Positions 40,501 through 49,404 are shown, numbered from the stretch's first letter. The stretch is DNA of 64,000 nt from an uncultured Lachnospiraceae bacterium (GCA_900546495.1 URDN01000009.1:5024-69023), one strand, 5' to 3'. Made by a program: numbers and translations. Notes: generated by a model from the letters alone, not told the origin.

Positions 40501-42246
40501 CTATTTATTTACTGTACGTTTTACATAAGTAGTATGCAGTAACTCATGTGCTTTATGGCTGCCCGGCTCACCAAGATAGGTTTCATATAATTCAATGATC
40601 GCCGGATTTTCATGTGATTTACGGATCTTATTATTTTTATCCAAATTGTAAAGCACTTCCGCACGTTTTGCACGGATATCTGCGGTATTGCGTACATATC
40701 CCGGCTGCTGCGGCTGACCGCCACCGTTGACACATCCGCCAGGGCATCCCATGATCTCGATAAAATGATACTCAGCTTCCCCTGATTTTACTCTATTTAA
40801 CAGTTCTTTTGCATTTTTCAGTCCGGAAGCAACAGCAACTTTGACATCCATACCAGCTACATTGTAAGTAGCTTCTTTGATGCCCTCGATACCACGTACA
40901 TCAGTGAACTCAAGTTTTGCAAGTTCTTCGCCGGTCAGTTTCTCTACTGCGGTACGAAGTGCCGCTTCCATTACACCACCGGTTGCGCCGAAGATGACTG
41001 CTGCACCGGTTCCAAGACCAAGCGGCATATCAAATTCTTCATCCGGAAGATCTGCAAAACGAATGCTTGCGCGTTCGATCATGCGGCCAAGCTCTCTTGT
41101 TGTAATAGCAATATCCACATCCGGAACGCCTGCACCGTTCTCATCCTCTCTGCCAATCTCAAATTTCTTTGCAGTACATGGCATAACGCTGACAACCACC
41201 ATTTTTTCTTTCGGAATTCCCATTTTCTCTGCGTAATAGGATTTTGCAATCGCACCAAACATCTGCTGCGGAGATTTACAGGAAGACAGATTCTCTGTCA
41301 TTTCCGGGAAGTAATGTTCACAGTATTTGATCCATCCCGGTGAACAGGAAGTGATCAGCGGTAATACGCCGCCATTCTGTACACGATCCAGAAACTCATT
41401 GGCTTCTTCCATAATGGTAAGGTCTGCAGAGAATGTGGTGTCAAATACTTTATCAAAACCAAGTCTGCGCAATGCTGCTGCCAGCTTGCCCTCTACATCT
41501 GTGCCGATCGGCATGCCAAAGGCCTCGCCAAGTCCTGCACGAACAGCCGGTGCACACTGAACAACCACATACTTCTCCGGATCTGCGATTGCCGCAAATA
41601 CTTCTTCGGTATTATCTTTCTCATAAAGTGCCCCGGTCGGACATACTGAAATACACTGTCCACAGGATACACAGCTGGTTTCTGCCAGATCCATATTGAA
41701 CGCAGAACCGATGTATGTCTTGAATCCACGCTCATTTGCGCCGATGACACCAACCCCCTGTACTTTTTCACAGACAGCACTGCATCGTCTGCAGAGGATA
41801 CATTTATTATTGTCTCTTACCATATGTGCTGCACTGGTATCTAACTCATACACATTGCGCTCACCATCATAGTAAGCCTCATCGTCTACTTTGTATTCAC
41901 GGCACAAGGTCTGAAGCTCGCACTTCCCACTGCGGACACAGGACAGACATTTGCGATCGTGATTGGATAATAAAAGCTGTAAAGTTTTTCTTCTGGACTC
42001 GATAACCTTCGGTGTGTTGGTCCATACTTCCATTCCTTCGTTGATCGGATATACACAGGCGGTCACCAGAGTGCGGGCACCTTTCACCTCAACAACACAC
42101 ATACGACAGGCGCCGATCTCATTAATCTCTTTGAGGTAACATAACGTCGGGATTTCAATCTGTGCAAGGCGTGCTGCCTCCAGAATCGTGGAACCCTGTG
42201 GTGCGGATACCTCTCTTCCGTTTATTTTAATTGTAATATTTTCCAT
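40501..42246 (-). CDS. hndD: Bifurcating [FeFe] hydrogenase catalytic subunit (HndD/HydA)
   Basis: 581 residues. N-terminal [2Fe-2S] plant-type domain (CYLKEINEIGACRMCVVEV), His-Cys [4Fe-4S] region (HDRKCLSCVRSGKC), two [4Fe-4S] motifs (CILCRRCSAVC; CVSCGQCISVC), H-cluster motifs TSCSPGWIKYCEHY, MPCTAKKFEIGRE and EIMGCPGGCVNGGGQP, and a C-terminal small-subunit-like tail (HKAHELLHTTYVKR). It makes or uses H2 with NAD(P)H and ferredoxin together with the NuoE/F-like subunits upstream. It is last in the operon and ends before a terminator. Confidence 0.95.
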   Translation of the reverse strand: MENITIKINGREVSAPQGSTILEAARLAQIEIPTLCYLKEINEIGACRMCVVEVKGARTLVTACVYPINEGMEVWTNTPKVIESRRKTLQLLLSNHDRKCLSCVRSGKCELQTLCREYKVDDEAYYDGERNVYELDTSAAHMVRDNNKCILCRRCSAVCEKVQGVGVIGANERGFKTYIGSAFNMDLAETSCVSCGQCISVCPTGALYEKDNTEEVFAAIADPEKYVVVQCAPAVRAGLGEAFGMPIGTDVEGKLAAALRRLGFDKVFDTTFSADLTIMEEANEFLDRVQNGGVLPLITSCSPGWIKYCEHYFPEMTENLSSCKSPQQMFGAIAKSYYAEKMGIPKEKMVVVSVMPCTAKKFEIGREDENGAGVPDVDIAITTRELGRMIERASIRFADLPDEEFDMPLGLGTGAAVIFGATGGVMEAALRTAVEKLTGEELAKLEFTDVRGIEGIKEATYNVAGMDVKVAVASGLKNAKELLNRVKSGEAEYHFIEIMGCPGGCVNGGGQPQQPGYVRNTADIRAKRAEVLYNLDKNNKIRKSHENPAIIELYETYLGEPGSHKAHELLHTTYVKRTVNK

Positions 42247-42260
42247 GATTGATTCCTCCG

Positions 42261-44051
42261 TTACTCTTTATAAATAGCGCCAAAACGACACTTATCGATA
42301 CAGGTTCCACATTTTACACATTTGCTTGTGTTGATGCTATGTGCAACTTTTACCTGACCTTCGATGGCATCTGCCGGACAGTTACGTGCACATAATGTAC
42401 AACCTTTACATTTCACAGGATCAATCTTATATGTAATGAGTTTCTTACATACGCCAGCCGGACATCTCTTGTTGACTACATGTTCTACATATTCGTCACG
42501 GAAGTAACGAAGTGTGGAGAGCACCGGGTTCGGAGCTGTCTGTCCCAAGCCACAGAGTGCGTTATCTTTGATGTAATAGCACAGTTCTTCCATCTTGTCG
42601 ATATCCTCTAAGGTTCCTCGTCCTTCTGTAATCTTCTCCAATAACTCTAACAGACGTTTTGTTCCGACACGACATGGGGTACATTTACCGCAGGACTCAT
42701 CTACCGTAAACTGCAGGAAGAATTTTGCAATATCAACCATACAGGTATCTTCGTCCATAACGATCAGTCCGCCGGATCCCATCATGGAACCGATGCTGAT
42801 CAGGTTGTCGTAATCGATCGGGATATCAAAATGCTCTGCCGGGATACATCCGCCGGATGGTCCACCGGTCTGAGCTGCTTTAAATTTCTTGCCATTTGGA
42901 ATGCCGCCACCGATATCTTCGATAACGGTACGAAGTGTGGTTCCCATTGGAATCTCAACCAGACCGGTATTGTTGATTTTTCCACCAAGAGCAAATACTT
43001 TTGTTCCTTTGGATTTTTCAGTACCCATGGAAGCAAACCATTCCGGACCGTTCAGGATGATCTGCGGAATATTTGCCCATGTCTCAACGTTATTTAAAAT
43101 GGTCGGTTTCTGGAACAGACCTTTGACAGCCGGAAATGGCGGTCTCGGACGCGGCTCACCACGATTTCCTTCAATAGAAGTCATCAACGCAGTCTCTTCA
43201 CCACAGACAAATGCACCGGCACCGAGACGAAGCTCGATATCAAAGTTAAATCCAGTGTCAAAAATATTTTTACCAAGCAGACCATATTCTCTTGCCTGGT
43301 TAATTGCAATCTGCAGACGTTCTACCGCGATCGGATACTCTGCACGCACGTAAATATATCCCTGATCTGCGCCGATGGCGTAACCTGCGATGGCCATTGC
43401 CTCAAGTACAACATGTGGATCACCTTCCAGAACAGAACGGTCCATGAATGCACCCGGATCACCCTCATCGGCATTACAACAGACGTATTTCTGTACGTTT
43501 CCACGATTTCCGGAAGCAAATCTCCATTTCAGTCCGGTCGGGAATCCAGCACCACCGCGTCCTCTTAAACCACTGTCTAAGATTAGCTGGATAACGTCAT
43601 CCGGTGTCATTTCTGTCAGTACTTTTCCAAGTGCTTCATAACCACCGGTTCCGATATATTCATCAATGCTTTCCGGATTGATGACACCACAGTTTCTTAA
43701 TGCGATTCTGTGCTGTTTTTTATAAAAAGTTGTCTCATTTAAGGATTTGATTCCTTCCGGTGTCTGCGCCTCATGATATACAAGACGCTCTACGATACGA
43801 CCTTTTAACAGATGCTCAGAAACAATTTCTTCGACATCCTCAGGACGTACTCTGGAATAAAATACGGCTTCCGGATAAACGATCATAACCGGTCCTTCTG
43901 CACACAGACCGTGGCATCCGGTTTTGACAACTGCTACTTCATTTTGTAATCTGTTTTTCTTTAATTCATCTTTTAACGTCTGAATAATCTGCTCGCTTCC
44001 GGAAGAAGTACATCCGGTTCCTCCACAGACCAATACATGTGAACGATACAT
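42261..44051 (-). CDS. hndC: NuoF-like subunit of bifurcating hydrogenase (HndC/HydB)
   Basis: 596 residues. N-terminal thioredoxin-like [2Fe-2S] domain (CGGTGCTSSGSEQIIQTL), NADH/FMN-binding domain with GLRGRGGAGFPTGLKWRF and CNADEGDPGAFMDRSVLE, iron-sulfur motif ESCGKCTPCRVGTKR, and two C-terminal [4Fe-4S] motifs (CKGCTLCARNCPADAI; CVKCGTCIDKCRFGAI). The flavin is the expected bifurcation site between NAD(P)H, ferredoxin and H2. The stop lies 14 bases before the catalytic-subunit start. Confidence 0.95.
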   Translation of the reverse strand: MYRSHVLVCGGTGCTSSGSEQIIQTLKDELKKNRLQNEVAVVKTGCHGLCAEGPVMIVYPEAVFYSRVRPEDVEEIVSEHLLKGRIVERLVYHEAQTPEGIKSLNETTFYKKQHRIALRNCGVINPESIDEYIGTGGYEALGKVLTEMTPDDVIQLILDSGLRGRGGAGFPTGLKWRFASGNRGNVQKYVCCNADEGDPGAFMDRSVLEGDPHVVLEAMAIAGYAIGADQGYIYVRAEYPIAVERLQIAINQAREYGLLGKNIFDTGFNFDIELRLGAGAFVCGEETALMTSIEGNRGEPRPRPPFPAVKGLFQKPTILNNVETWANIPQIILNGPEWFASMGTEKSKGTKVFALGGKINNTGLVEIPMGTTLRTVIEDIGGGIPNGKKFKAAQTGGPSGGCIPAEHFDIPIDYDNLISIGSMMGSGGLIVMDEDTCMVDIAKFFLQFTVDESCGKCTPCRVGTKRLLELLEKITEGRGTLEDIDKMEELCYYIKDNALCGLGQTAPNPVLSTLRYFRDEYVEHVVNKRCPAGVCKKLITYKIDPVKCKGCTLCARNCPADAIEGQVKVAHSINTSKCVKCGTCIDKCRFGAIYKE

Positions 44052-44066
44052 TCAGTTACACCCCCA

Positions 44067-44441
44067 TTACATATTCTCATCCATGTGAAGTAAATATTTG
44101 TCAACCACCTGACCTCTTACCAGATGCTGCTCCAGAATCTCTTTTGCTTTTTCTTCATTTACTTTCACATAAGTTACTTTTTCTTTGCCCGGCTCGTATA
44201 CTTCTACGATCGGCTCATACTGGCATAAACCGATACAGCCGGTCTGGGTGACAATCACATGCTTCAGCTTTCTGTCTTCTACTTCTTTTACAAGTGTATT
44301 TAAAACCGGACGCGCGCCACTGGCAATCCCACAGGTTGCCATACCGACAACCACACGTGTGTCTGTTGCATGTTCGGAACGCATTCCGATCTGTCCTTGC
44401 ATTTTCTCACGAATTGCTTTCAATTCTTCTAATGATTTCAT
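44067..44441 (-). CDS. hndB: Thioredoxin-like [2Fe-2S] subunit (HndB)
   Basis: 124 residues. C-x(n)-C pattern with TQTGCIGLCQYEPIVEVYEP near the middle and an upstream Cys in VGMATCGIASGARPVLN, matching thioredoxin-like ferredoxins. It lies between the HATPase gene and the NuoF-like gene. It shuttles electrons inside the complex. Confidence 0.9.
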   Translation of the reverse strand: MKSLEELKAIREKMQGQIGMRSEHATDTRVVVGMATCGIASGARPVLNTLVKEVEDRKLKHVIVTQTGCIGLCQYEPIVEVYEPGKEKVTYVKVNEEKAKEILEQHLVRGQVVDKYLLHMDENM

Positions 44442-44458
44442 ACAATCCCTCCTTCGAA

Positions 44459-45022
44459 TTACTTCGTGTAATTCTGCATTCGATTAATATCCGATTCATT
44501 TTCTTCCAGATATGCTCTGAGAAAGGTTGATACCTCCGGTGTGTTCAATGGTACACTCCCGAGCATTTCCCGCATTTCTTTTGTATCCAGATGAAACTCT
44601 GCTTCGTTTACCTGATACTGATAGTAAAAATCAATATCCGGATGCATTATAATCAACGAATACACTGTTTCATTCAGATTTCCAAGCGGCATACAATCGA
44701 TACTGTCTGTGCAGAAAACTGCCTCAATCCGGGTACCATTTCCCGGTACAGAGGAAATAGAAAATGTTCCGCCGGTACATTCCGCTTCCTGTTTAAAAAA
44801 CGGAATTCCAAGCCCTACTTTACGGGTCGTTCTTGTGGTATAAAAAGGATCTGTCACCCTCTTTACTTCCTCTGCGTCCATTCCCTTTCCATTGTCCGTG
44901 ATCTGAACGGTCAGCCGATGTTGCTGCAGGTTCACACAGATTATAATTTTAATTTCTGTCGCTTTCGCGGATACGGAATTTTCTGAGATATCCAGAATGT
45001 TTAATGATATTTCCGGTAACAT
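44459..45022 (-). CDS. HATPase-domain protein inside the hydrogenase operon
   Basis: 187 residues. GHKL ATP-binding motifs: N box (LNILDISENSVSAKA), G1 (ITDNGKGMDAEEV), F/G2 region (DPFYTTRTTRKVGLGIPF). There is no phospho-accepting histidine domain, so it is like anti-sigma/serine kinase HATPases. The last ~80 residues form a separate domain. Its start overlaps the stop of the NuoE-like gene, so it is made with the enzyme. Serine kinase for partner switching is the best guess; target unknown. Confidence 0.78.
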   Translation of the reverse strand: MLPEISLNILDISENSVSAKATEIKIIICVNLQQHRLTVQITDNGKGMDAEEVKRVTDPFYTTRTTRKVGLGIPFFKQEAECTGGTFSISSVPGNGTRIEAVFCTDSIDCMPLGNLNETVYSLIIMHPDIDFYYQYQVNEAEFHLDTKEMREMLGSVPLNTPEVSTFLRAYLEENESDINRMQNYTK

Positions 45023-45513
45023 TACATATATTTCGCCAGAATGCCATCCAGTTCATCCGGAGTCAGACGACCATAGACATCATCATTGATCATCATAACC
45101 GGTGCAAGACCACAGGCACCGATACAACGACATGCATCCAGAGAAAACTTACCGTCTGCGGTACACTCACCACCGGCGATTCCAAGAATCTCCATCAGCT
45201 TGTTGTAAATATCACCGGAACCTTTTACATAACAGGCAGTTCCAAGGCATACCGAAATTTTGTACTGTCCCTTCGGATATAAATTGAACTGAGAGTAAAA
45301 TGTTGCTACTCCATAGATTTTTTCCATCGGCACATCCAGTTCATCTGAGATTATTTTCTGAACTTCATACGGAAGATAACCGTAAATGTCCTGCGCCTTC
45401 TGCATGATCGGCATCAGACAACCCTGATCATTGCGCAGTTCTTCGATGACTGCTCGCAGCATCGCTTCCTGTTCCTGTGTTCCGTTGAACGGAACGGATT
45501 TTGTTTTTTCCAA
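45022..45513 (-). CDS. hndA: NuoE-like [2Fe-2S] subunit (HndA)
   Basis: 163 residues from TTG 45513, chosen because GGAGGG lies six bases upstream and the length matches NuoE; longer frames have no good site. Helical N-terminal domain, then CLGTACYVKGSGD and CRCIGACGLAP, giving the four Cys of the [2Fe-2S] centre. First gene of the hydrogenase operon. It passes electrons to or from the NuoF-like subunit. Confidence 0.92.
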   Translation of the reverse strand: MEKTKSVPFNGTQEQEAMLRAVIEELRNDQGCLMPIMQKAQDIYGYLPYEVQKIISDELDVPMEKIYGVATFYSQFNLYPKGQYKISVCLGTACYVKGSGDIYNKLMEILGIAGGECTADGKFSLDACRCIGACGLAPVMMINDDVYGRLTPDELDGILAKYM

Positions 45514-45563
45514 AATTATCCCTCCTAATATCCAATGTATTTTTCTCAATACATCTGTCATTT

Positions 45564-45592
45564 ATACTATCATTCAATTTCACAATAATCAA
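45564..45592 (-). promoter_or_regulatory. Candidate promoter of the hydrogenase operon
   Basis: Minus strand TTGATT (45587-45592), 17-base spacer, TAGTAT (45564-45569), giving a ~45-base leader to the TTG start. A second TATAAT lies about 30 bases upstream. Confidence 0.45.
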
Positions 45593-45670
45593 CAAAATAT
45601 TATAGTTAGCTTTGTATGATTTTGATACTTTTTTTAAAGAAATTGTTTAAATTGCAATACGCTTGCAAGT

Positions 45671-45688
45671 ATGTTATAAAAATAACAA
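45671..45688. promoter_or_regulatory. Rex-like operator
   Basis: ATGTTATAAAAATAACAA holds the TGTTA-N6-TAACA core of Rex binding sites (consensus TTGTTAAnnnnTTAACAA). It is in the intergenic region between the hydrogenase operon and the divergent DRTGG cluster. Rex releases DNA at high NADH/NAD+, which would turn on H2 formation. Both directions could be affected. Confidence 0.55.
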
Positions 45689-45698
45689 GTATTTTTTG

Positions 45699-45727
45699 TT
45701 GAAATATCACAAATTACATGCTATACT
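45699..45727 (+). promoter_or_regulatory. Promoter of the DRTGG/hydrogenase-like cluster
   Basis: TTGAAA (45699-45704), 17-base spacer, TATACT (45722-45727). The Rex-like operator ends ten bases before the -35. Confidence 0.7.
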
Positions 45728-45783
45728 AAATCAAAAAAATTGTGCATTTAAAAAAATACAAGTATAAAATTTTGGAGGCTACT

Positions 45784-46140
45784 ATGACAATCTCAGAAAT
45801 CATTTCTATGCTGGATGCCACCCCATTATCTCAGACCATACAGACCGATCACAAGATTGAGACCGCATGTGGTTCAGATATGATGAGCGACGTTCTGGCT
45901 TTTATCAAAAAAGATGCACTGTTGCTCACCGGACTGAACAACCTGCAGGTGATCCGCACTGCGGAAATGCTGGATATCGTCTGTCTTGTATTTGTACGTG
46001 GAAAACAACCGCAAAAAGAAATGCTTCAGAAAGCAGACGAACTTGGTATCACAGTTCTTTCCACAGAGTATACCATGTTCGATGCCTGCGGCATTCTTTA
46101 TCATGCGGGATTACGGGGAGGAAGCCGACATGATGCCTAG
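45784..46140 (+). CDS. DRTGG-domain protein 1
   Basis: 118 residues from ATG 45784 after GGAGG. Pattern of a stand-alone DRTGG domain (SDMMSDVLAFIKKDALLLTG; RTAEMLDIVCLVFVRG; GITVLSTEYTMFDACGILYH), a fold also found in HPr kinase and phosphotransacetylase and thought to bind ligands. It is first in a five-gene cluster facing the hydrogenase operon and overlaps the HATPase gene by 11 bases. Confidence 0.75.
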   Translation: MTISEIISMLDATPLSQTIQTDHKIETACGSDMMSDVLAFIKKDALLLTGLNNLQVIRTAEMLDIVCLVFVRGKQPQKEMLQKADELGITVLSTEYTMFDACGILYHAGLRGGSRHDA

Positions 46141-46579
46141 TATCCATTATCAGTACCTGGTAGATGGAAAAGATTTTACCATGGCAGGGGAAGCAAGCAG
46201 TTCCCTGAAACAGACATTAAAAATGATGAACCTGAATCCGGATGTGATCCGACGCTGCGCTATTTGCATGTATGAAGGAGAGATCAACATGGTGATCCAT
46301 GCAAACGGCGGCATCATTGACGTAGATATTTTTCCGGATCGGATTATTATGGAATTAAAAGACAAAGGTCCGGGAATCCCGGATGTGGAGCTTGCCATGC
46401 AGGAAGGTTATTCCACCGCAAATGAAGAAGTGTTAAATCTTGGCTTTGGTGCCGGAATGGGACTGCCAAATATGAAGCGTTCTTCGGATGAAATGAAGAT
46501 TGATACCGTCATCAATGTGGGGACTACCGTCACCATGACGATCTATTTTCATCAACCCGAATCGTCAGGTGAAAAGTAA
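46130..46579 (+). CDS. Anti-sigma-type HATPase protein
   Basis: 149 residues from ATG 46130 (or 46133), placed by GGGGAGGAAG upstream; it overlaps the DRTGG stop. HATPase motifs DKGPGIPDVELAMQEGYSTA and GFGAGMGLPNMKR resemble RsbW/SpoIIAB-like serine kinases. The first ~45 residues form a small extra domain. With the HATPase at 44459-45022 and the phosphatase at 31629-32804 it suggests a kinase-phosphatase switch around hydrogenase genes. Confidence 0.78.
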   Translation: MMPSIHYQYLVDGKDFTMAGEASSSLKQTLKMMNLNPDVIRRCAICMYEGEINMVIHANGGIIDVDIFPDRIIMELKDKGPGIPDVELAMQEGYSTANEEVLNLGFGAGMGLPNMKRSSDEMKIDTVINVGTTVTMTIYFHQPESSGEK

Positions 46580-46683
46580 AGCGGACATTCGCAATCCGCT
46601 CTACGCACTTGAAGCGGGGGAATGCTTATTTTGCGTTCACAATCTTAATTTGATCAATTTATAGAGAAAAGGATTGTTATATC
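46580..46683 (+). other. Gap before the hydrogenase-like gene
   Basis: About 100 bases with no gene. An imperfect dyad (GCGGACATTCGCAATCCGC) near 46581 could act as a weak processing or pausing hairpin. The next gene starts after AGAAAAGGATTGTTATATC. Confidence 0.3.
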
Positions 46684-47979
46684 ATGAATAAATTTTTTCA
46701 TTCAGTTTATCTGGAAGATGAGAAATGTACCGGTTGTATTACCTGTCTGAAACGTTGTCCTACTCAGGCCATCCGGGTAAGAAATGGGAAAGCACATATT
46801 ATCAGTGAATTCTGCATTGACTGCGGAGAATGTATCCGGCACTGTCCGCATCATGCCAAACACACCAGACGCGATTTTCTCAGTGATCTGGATCGTTTCG
46901 AATATACGGTAGCACTTCCGGCTCCATCGCTTTACAGTCAGTTTAACAATGTACGCGATACTGACATTATCCTGACTGCATTGACCCTGATGGGTTTTGA
47001 TGATGTCTTTGAAGTCAGTGCAGGTGCCGAGATTGTATCAGAATTATCACGAAATTATATCAGCGAACATTCAGAGCTCTATCCCTTGATCAGCACCGCA
47101 TGTCCGACCATCGAGCGTCTGATCCGTGTCCGTTTTCCGGGATTGATCCCACATCTGCTGCCACTACTCCCTCCCATGGAAGCAGCTGCAATTCTGGCGC
47201 GTCGGCGTGCAGTAGAAAAAACTGGTTTGCCGGAAGATAAGATCGGTATCGTATTTTTGTCTCCCTGTCCCTCCAAGATCACTTTTATTCACGAACCTCT
47301 TGGAATGGGGAAAAGCAATGTTGATGCAGTACTTGCCATCAAAGACATTTATCCGGAGCTGCTCTCTCGTATGAAAGAGGCAGAACAACATCCGATTTCA
47401 CATACGTTGTCCGGACGAATTGGAAAAGGATGGGCGATCAGTGGTGGCGAAGCATACGGCATCATATCCGATCACTATCTTGCTGCCGATGGTATTGAAA
47501 ATGTGATTCGTGTATTAGAAGACCTGGAAGATGAAAAATTTCTGCCGGGACTTCAGTTCGTGGAGTTAAATGCCTGCAGTGCCGGTTGTGTCGGTGGTGT
47601 ACTGACCGTGGAAAATCCTTACATTGCCAAGGCAAAAGTTAAACAGATAGCCAAATATGATCCTATATTACGTATGCACTGTGCAGATCTGCCAGAATTT
47701 TGTCCGGAAGATTTTCACTGGACGCAAAAAGTCAGTTACGAACCCGTGTATACACTGGGGGCAAATATTTTTGAAAGTATGGAAAAGATTCTGGAAAGCC
47801 AGCAGATTTTAAACGGTCTGCCGGGACTTGACTGCGGTTCCTGCGGTTCTCCAACCTGCAAGGCACTGGCAGAGGACATTGTAAAAGGCGTGGACTGTGC
47901 CAAACCGGAAGACTGCATCTATCTGATGCGTGAACAATGGGAAAAGCATTCCCGTAAAAATAAGGAGGAAAAATTATGA
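46684..47979 (+). CDS. [FeFe] hydrogenase-like protein with altered H-cluster motifs
   Basis: 431 residues. Two [4Fe-4S] motifs (CTGCITCLKRCPTQAI; CIDCGECIRHCPHHA), a hydrogenase large-subunit domain with STACPTI, LSPCPSKITFI and NACSAGCVGG, and a C-terminal Fe-S motif (DCGSCGSPTCKALAEDIV). The second motif lacks the Glu of PCxxKxxE, and the third lacks GGGQP, so it is outside group A. It looks like group D/HfsB-type proteins with unknown activity; redox sensing or electron transfer is plausible. ATGA overlap with the next gene. Confidence 0.82.
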   Translation: MNKFFHSVYLEDEKCTGCITCLKRCPTQAIRVRNGKAHIISEFCIDCGECIRHCPHHAKHTRRDFLSDLDRFEYTVALPAPSLYSQFNNVRDTDIILTALTLMGFDDVFEVSAGAEIVSELSRNYISEHSELYPLISTACPTIERLIRVRFPGLIPHLLPLLPPMEAAAILARRRAVEKTGLPEDKIGIVFLSPCPSKITFIHEPLGMGKSNVDAVLAIKDIYPELLSRMKEAEQHPISHTLSGRIGKGWAISGGEAYGIISDHYLAADGIENVIRVLEDLEDEKFLPGLQFVELNACSAGCVGGVLTVENPYIAKAKVKQIAKYDPILRMHCADLPEFCPEDFHWTQKVSYEPVYTLGANIFESMEKILESQQILNGLPGLDCGSCGSPTCKALAEDIVKGVDCAKPEDCIYLMREQWEKHSRKNKEEKL

Positions 47980-48320
47980 CTGTAAAAGAACTTACAGAAC
48001 AATGTGGATTTGAAACAATACATCTTGGAAACCCGGATGCCGTACTGACCGAACCATACTGCTGTGATCTGCTGAGTATTGCCATGGGAAATGCCCCTGC
48101 AGGTTCTGTCTGGTGCACTGTCATGAATAACATGAACACACTTGCGGTAGCAGCTCTGACCGAAGTTTCCTGTGTTATCCTATGTCATAATGTAGCAACA
48201 GATGAAAACATGAAATTGAAAGCTGTCAGTGAAAACATCAATGTGTTGCACACATCCGGATCTATTTTCACAACAGCTCTGGAGGTTTACAAAAAATTGC
48301 ATGAAAACGCTGACTTATGA
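47976..48320 (+). CDS. DRTGG-domain protein 2
   Basis: 114 residues. Similar in length and pattern to the protein at 45784-46140 (VWCTVMNNMNTLAVAALTEV; NINVLHTSGSIFTTALEVYK), so the cluster holds two paralogues. It overlaps genes on both sides, indicating strict cotranslation with the hydrogenase-like protein. Role unknown; ligand binding is suggested by the fold. Confidence 0.72.
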   Translation: MTVKELTEQCGFETIHLGNPDAVLTEPYCCDLLSIAMGNAPAGSVWCTVMNNMNTLAVAALTEVSCVILCHNVATDENMKLKAVSENINVLHTSGSIFTTALEVYKKLHENADL

Positions 48321-49020
48321 TCTGCATCTTCACTCCTGTCTGTCCCCTTGTGGGGATAATGATATGACACCGGCCAATATTGCCGGTATGACAAAAGTCA
48401 TTGGACTGGATCTGATCGCGCTGACCGATCACAATTCCTGCAAAAACTGCCCTGCGATCGCTGTTGCTGCCCGGGAATATGGACTTCTGTTTTTACCTGG
48501 CATGGAACTGACCACCTCTGAGGAAGTTCATGTCCTGTGCTATTTTGCATCGCTGGATGCGGCCATGGATTTCGACCGATATGTATCGAATCACCTGCCG
48601 GACTTTCCAAATAAACCATTGCTCTTTGGGGATCAGTTGATTTATAACGAACAGGATCAAATCAGCGGCAGCGAAGATCGATTATTAATTTCTGCCACGG
48701 ACATTCCATTTGATTCCGTTTATGATCTGGTAAATCAGTATGATGGCATTATGGTTCCCGCACATATCAACAAGCCCACAACCAGCTTACTGGGAAACCT
48801 TGGTTTTATCCCGAAAAACAGTAAGTTCGCCTGTGCAGAAGTCAAACGGGAAACTGACTGGATGGAACTACAGCAGAAATACCCTTATCTGACAAATTGT
48901 AACCATCTGTGCAGTTCTGATGCACATGATCTGAATACGATCCATGAACCGATCTACACTATTTCCTGTCCCGATACCTCACGGACAACGATTCTGGCAG
49001 CGATACAAAAAAAGCTGTAG
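48301..49020 (+). CDS. PHP-domain phosphoesterase
   Basis: 239 residues from ATG 48301, overlapping the DRTGG stop by 20 bases. PHP metal-binding motifs: YDLHLHSCLSPCG, ALTDHNSCKN, GMELTTSEEVHVLCYF, and SSDAHDLNTI near the end. It belongs to stand-alone PHP enzymes that hydrolyse phosphate esters. Fixed linkage with DRTGG, HATPase and hydrogenase-like genes suggests it acts on a regulatory nucleotide or phosphorylated ligand, not yet known. Confidence 0.85.
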   Translation: MKTLTYDLHLHSCLSPCGDNDMTPANIAGMTKVIGLDLIALTDHNSCKNCPAIAVAAREYGLLFLPGMELTTSEEVHVLCYFASLDAAMDFDRYVSNHLPDFPNKPLLFGDQLIYNEQDQISGSEDRLLISATDIPFDSVYDLVNQYDGIMVPAHINKPTTSLLGNLGFIPKNSKFACAEVKRETDWMELQQKYPYLTNCNHLCSSDAHDLNTIHEPIYTISCPDTSRTTILAAIQKKL

Positions 49021-49068
49021 CAAAAGAAGAACTTTACTTTATGTCCTGTCTTCTTTTTGCTACAGCTT
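49012..49068 (+). terminator. Long hairpin terminator after the PHP gene
   Basis: Arms 49012-49030 and 49049-49068 pair almost perfectly, starting inside the PHP stop-codon region, with T-runs in the descending arm. Confidence 0.6.
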
Positions 49069-49173
49069 ATCTGTTAAATCTGAATCCATCTTCCGGATTC
49101 TGTAAACGATAACAAGATAATTATCCTACTTCCGTTCATTTTATCAACAGTTCCTTTACCTTCAGATAATCTA

Positions 49174-49404
49174 TTACTTAATAATTACTTTCTTACCATA
49201 TTTCTCGCCCAGATTTTCTACAGAACCATCTGCATTCTGAATATCAATCTGATTTAACTGACTGCGCAGATTTCTACGAAAAGAAGCTACATATTCCTCA
49301 CGCAATACTGCCTGCTCCTTTTTCTCAGCTTCCGTCAGTCCTTCTGCTTTTGCTTTATGGTATAATTCGTTAATTCTCTTTACTTTTTCATCTGTCATAG
49401 ACAT
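49174..49404 (-). CDS. YnzC/DUF896 family small protein
   Basis: 76 residues. DUF896 pattern: helix KVKRINELYHKAKAEGLTEA, then EKKEQAVLREEYVASFRRNL, with an RSQLNQ segment and basic end. Small helical-hairpin proteins of this family are common in Firmicutes; in Bacillus subtilis relatives are in the SOS-linked yneA region, but function is unsettled. Stand-alone gene with its own ribosome binding site. Confidence 0.85.
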   Translation of the reverse strand: MSMTDEKVKRINELYHKAKAEGLTEAEKKEQAVLREEYVASFRRNLRSQLNQIDIQNADGSVENLGEKYGKKVIIK

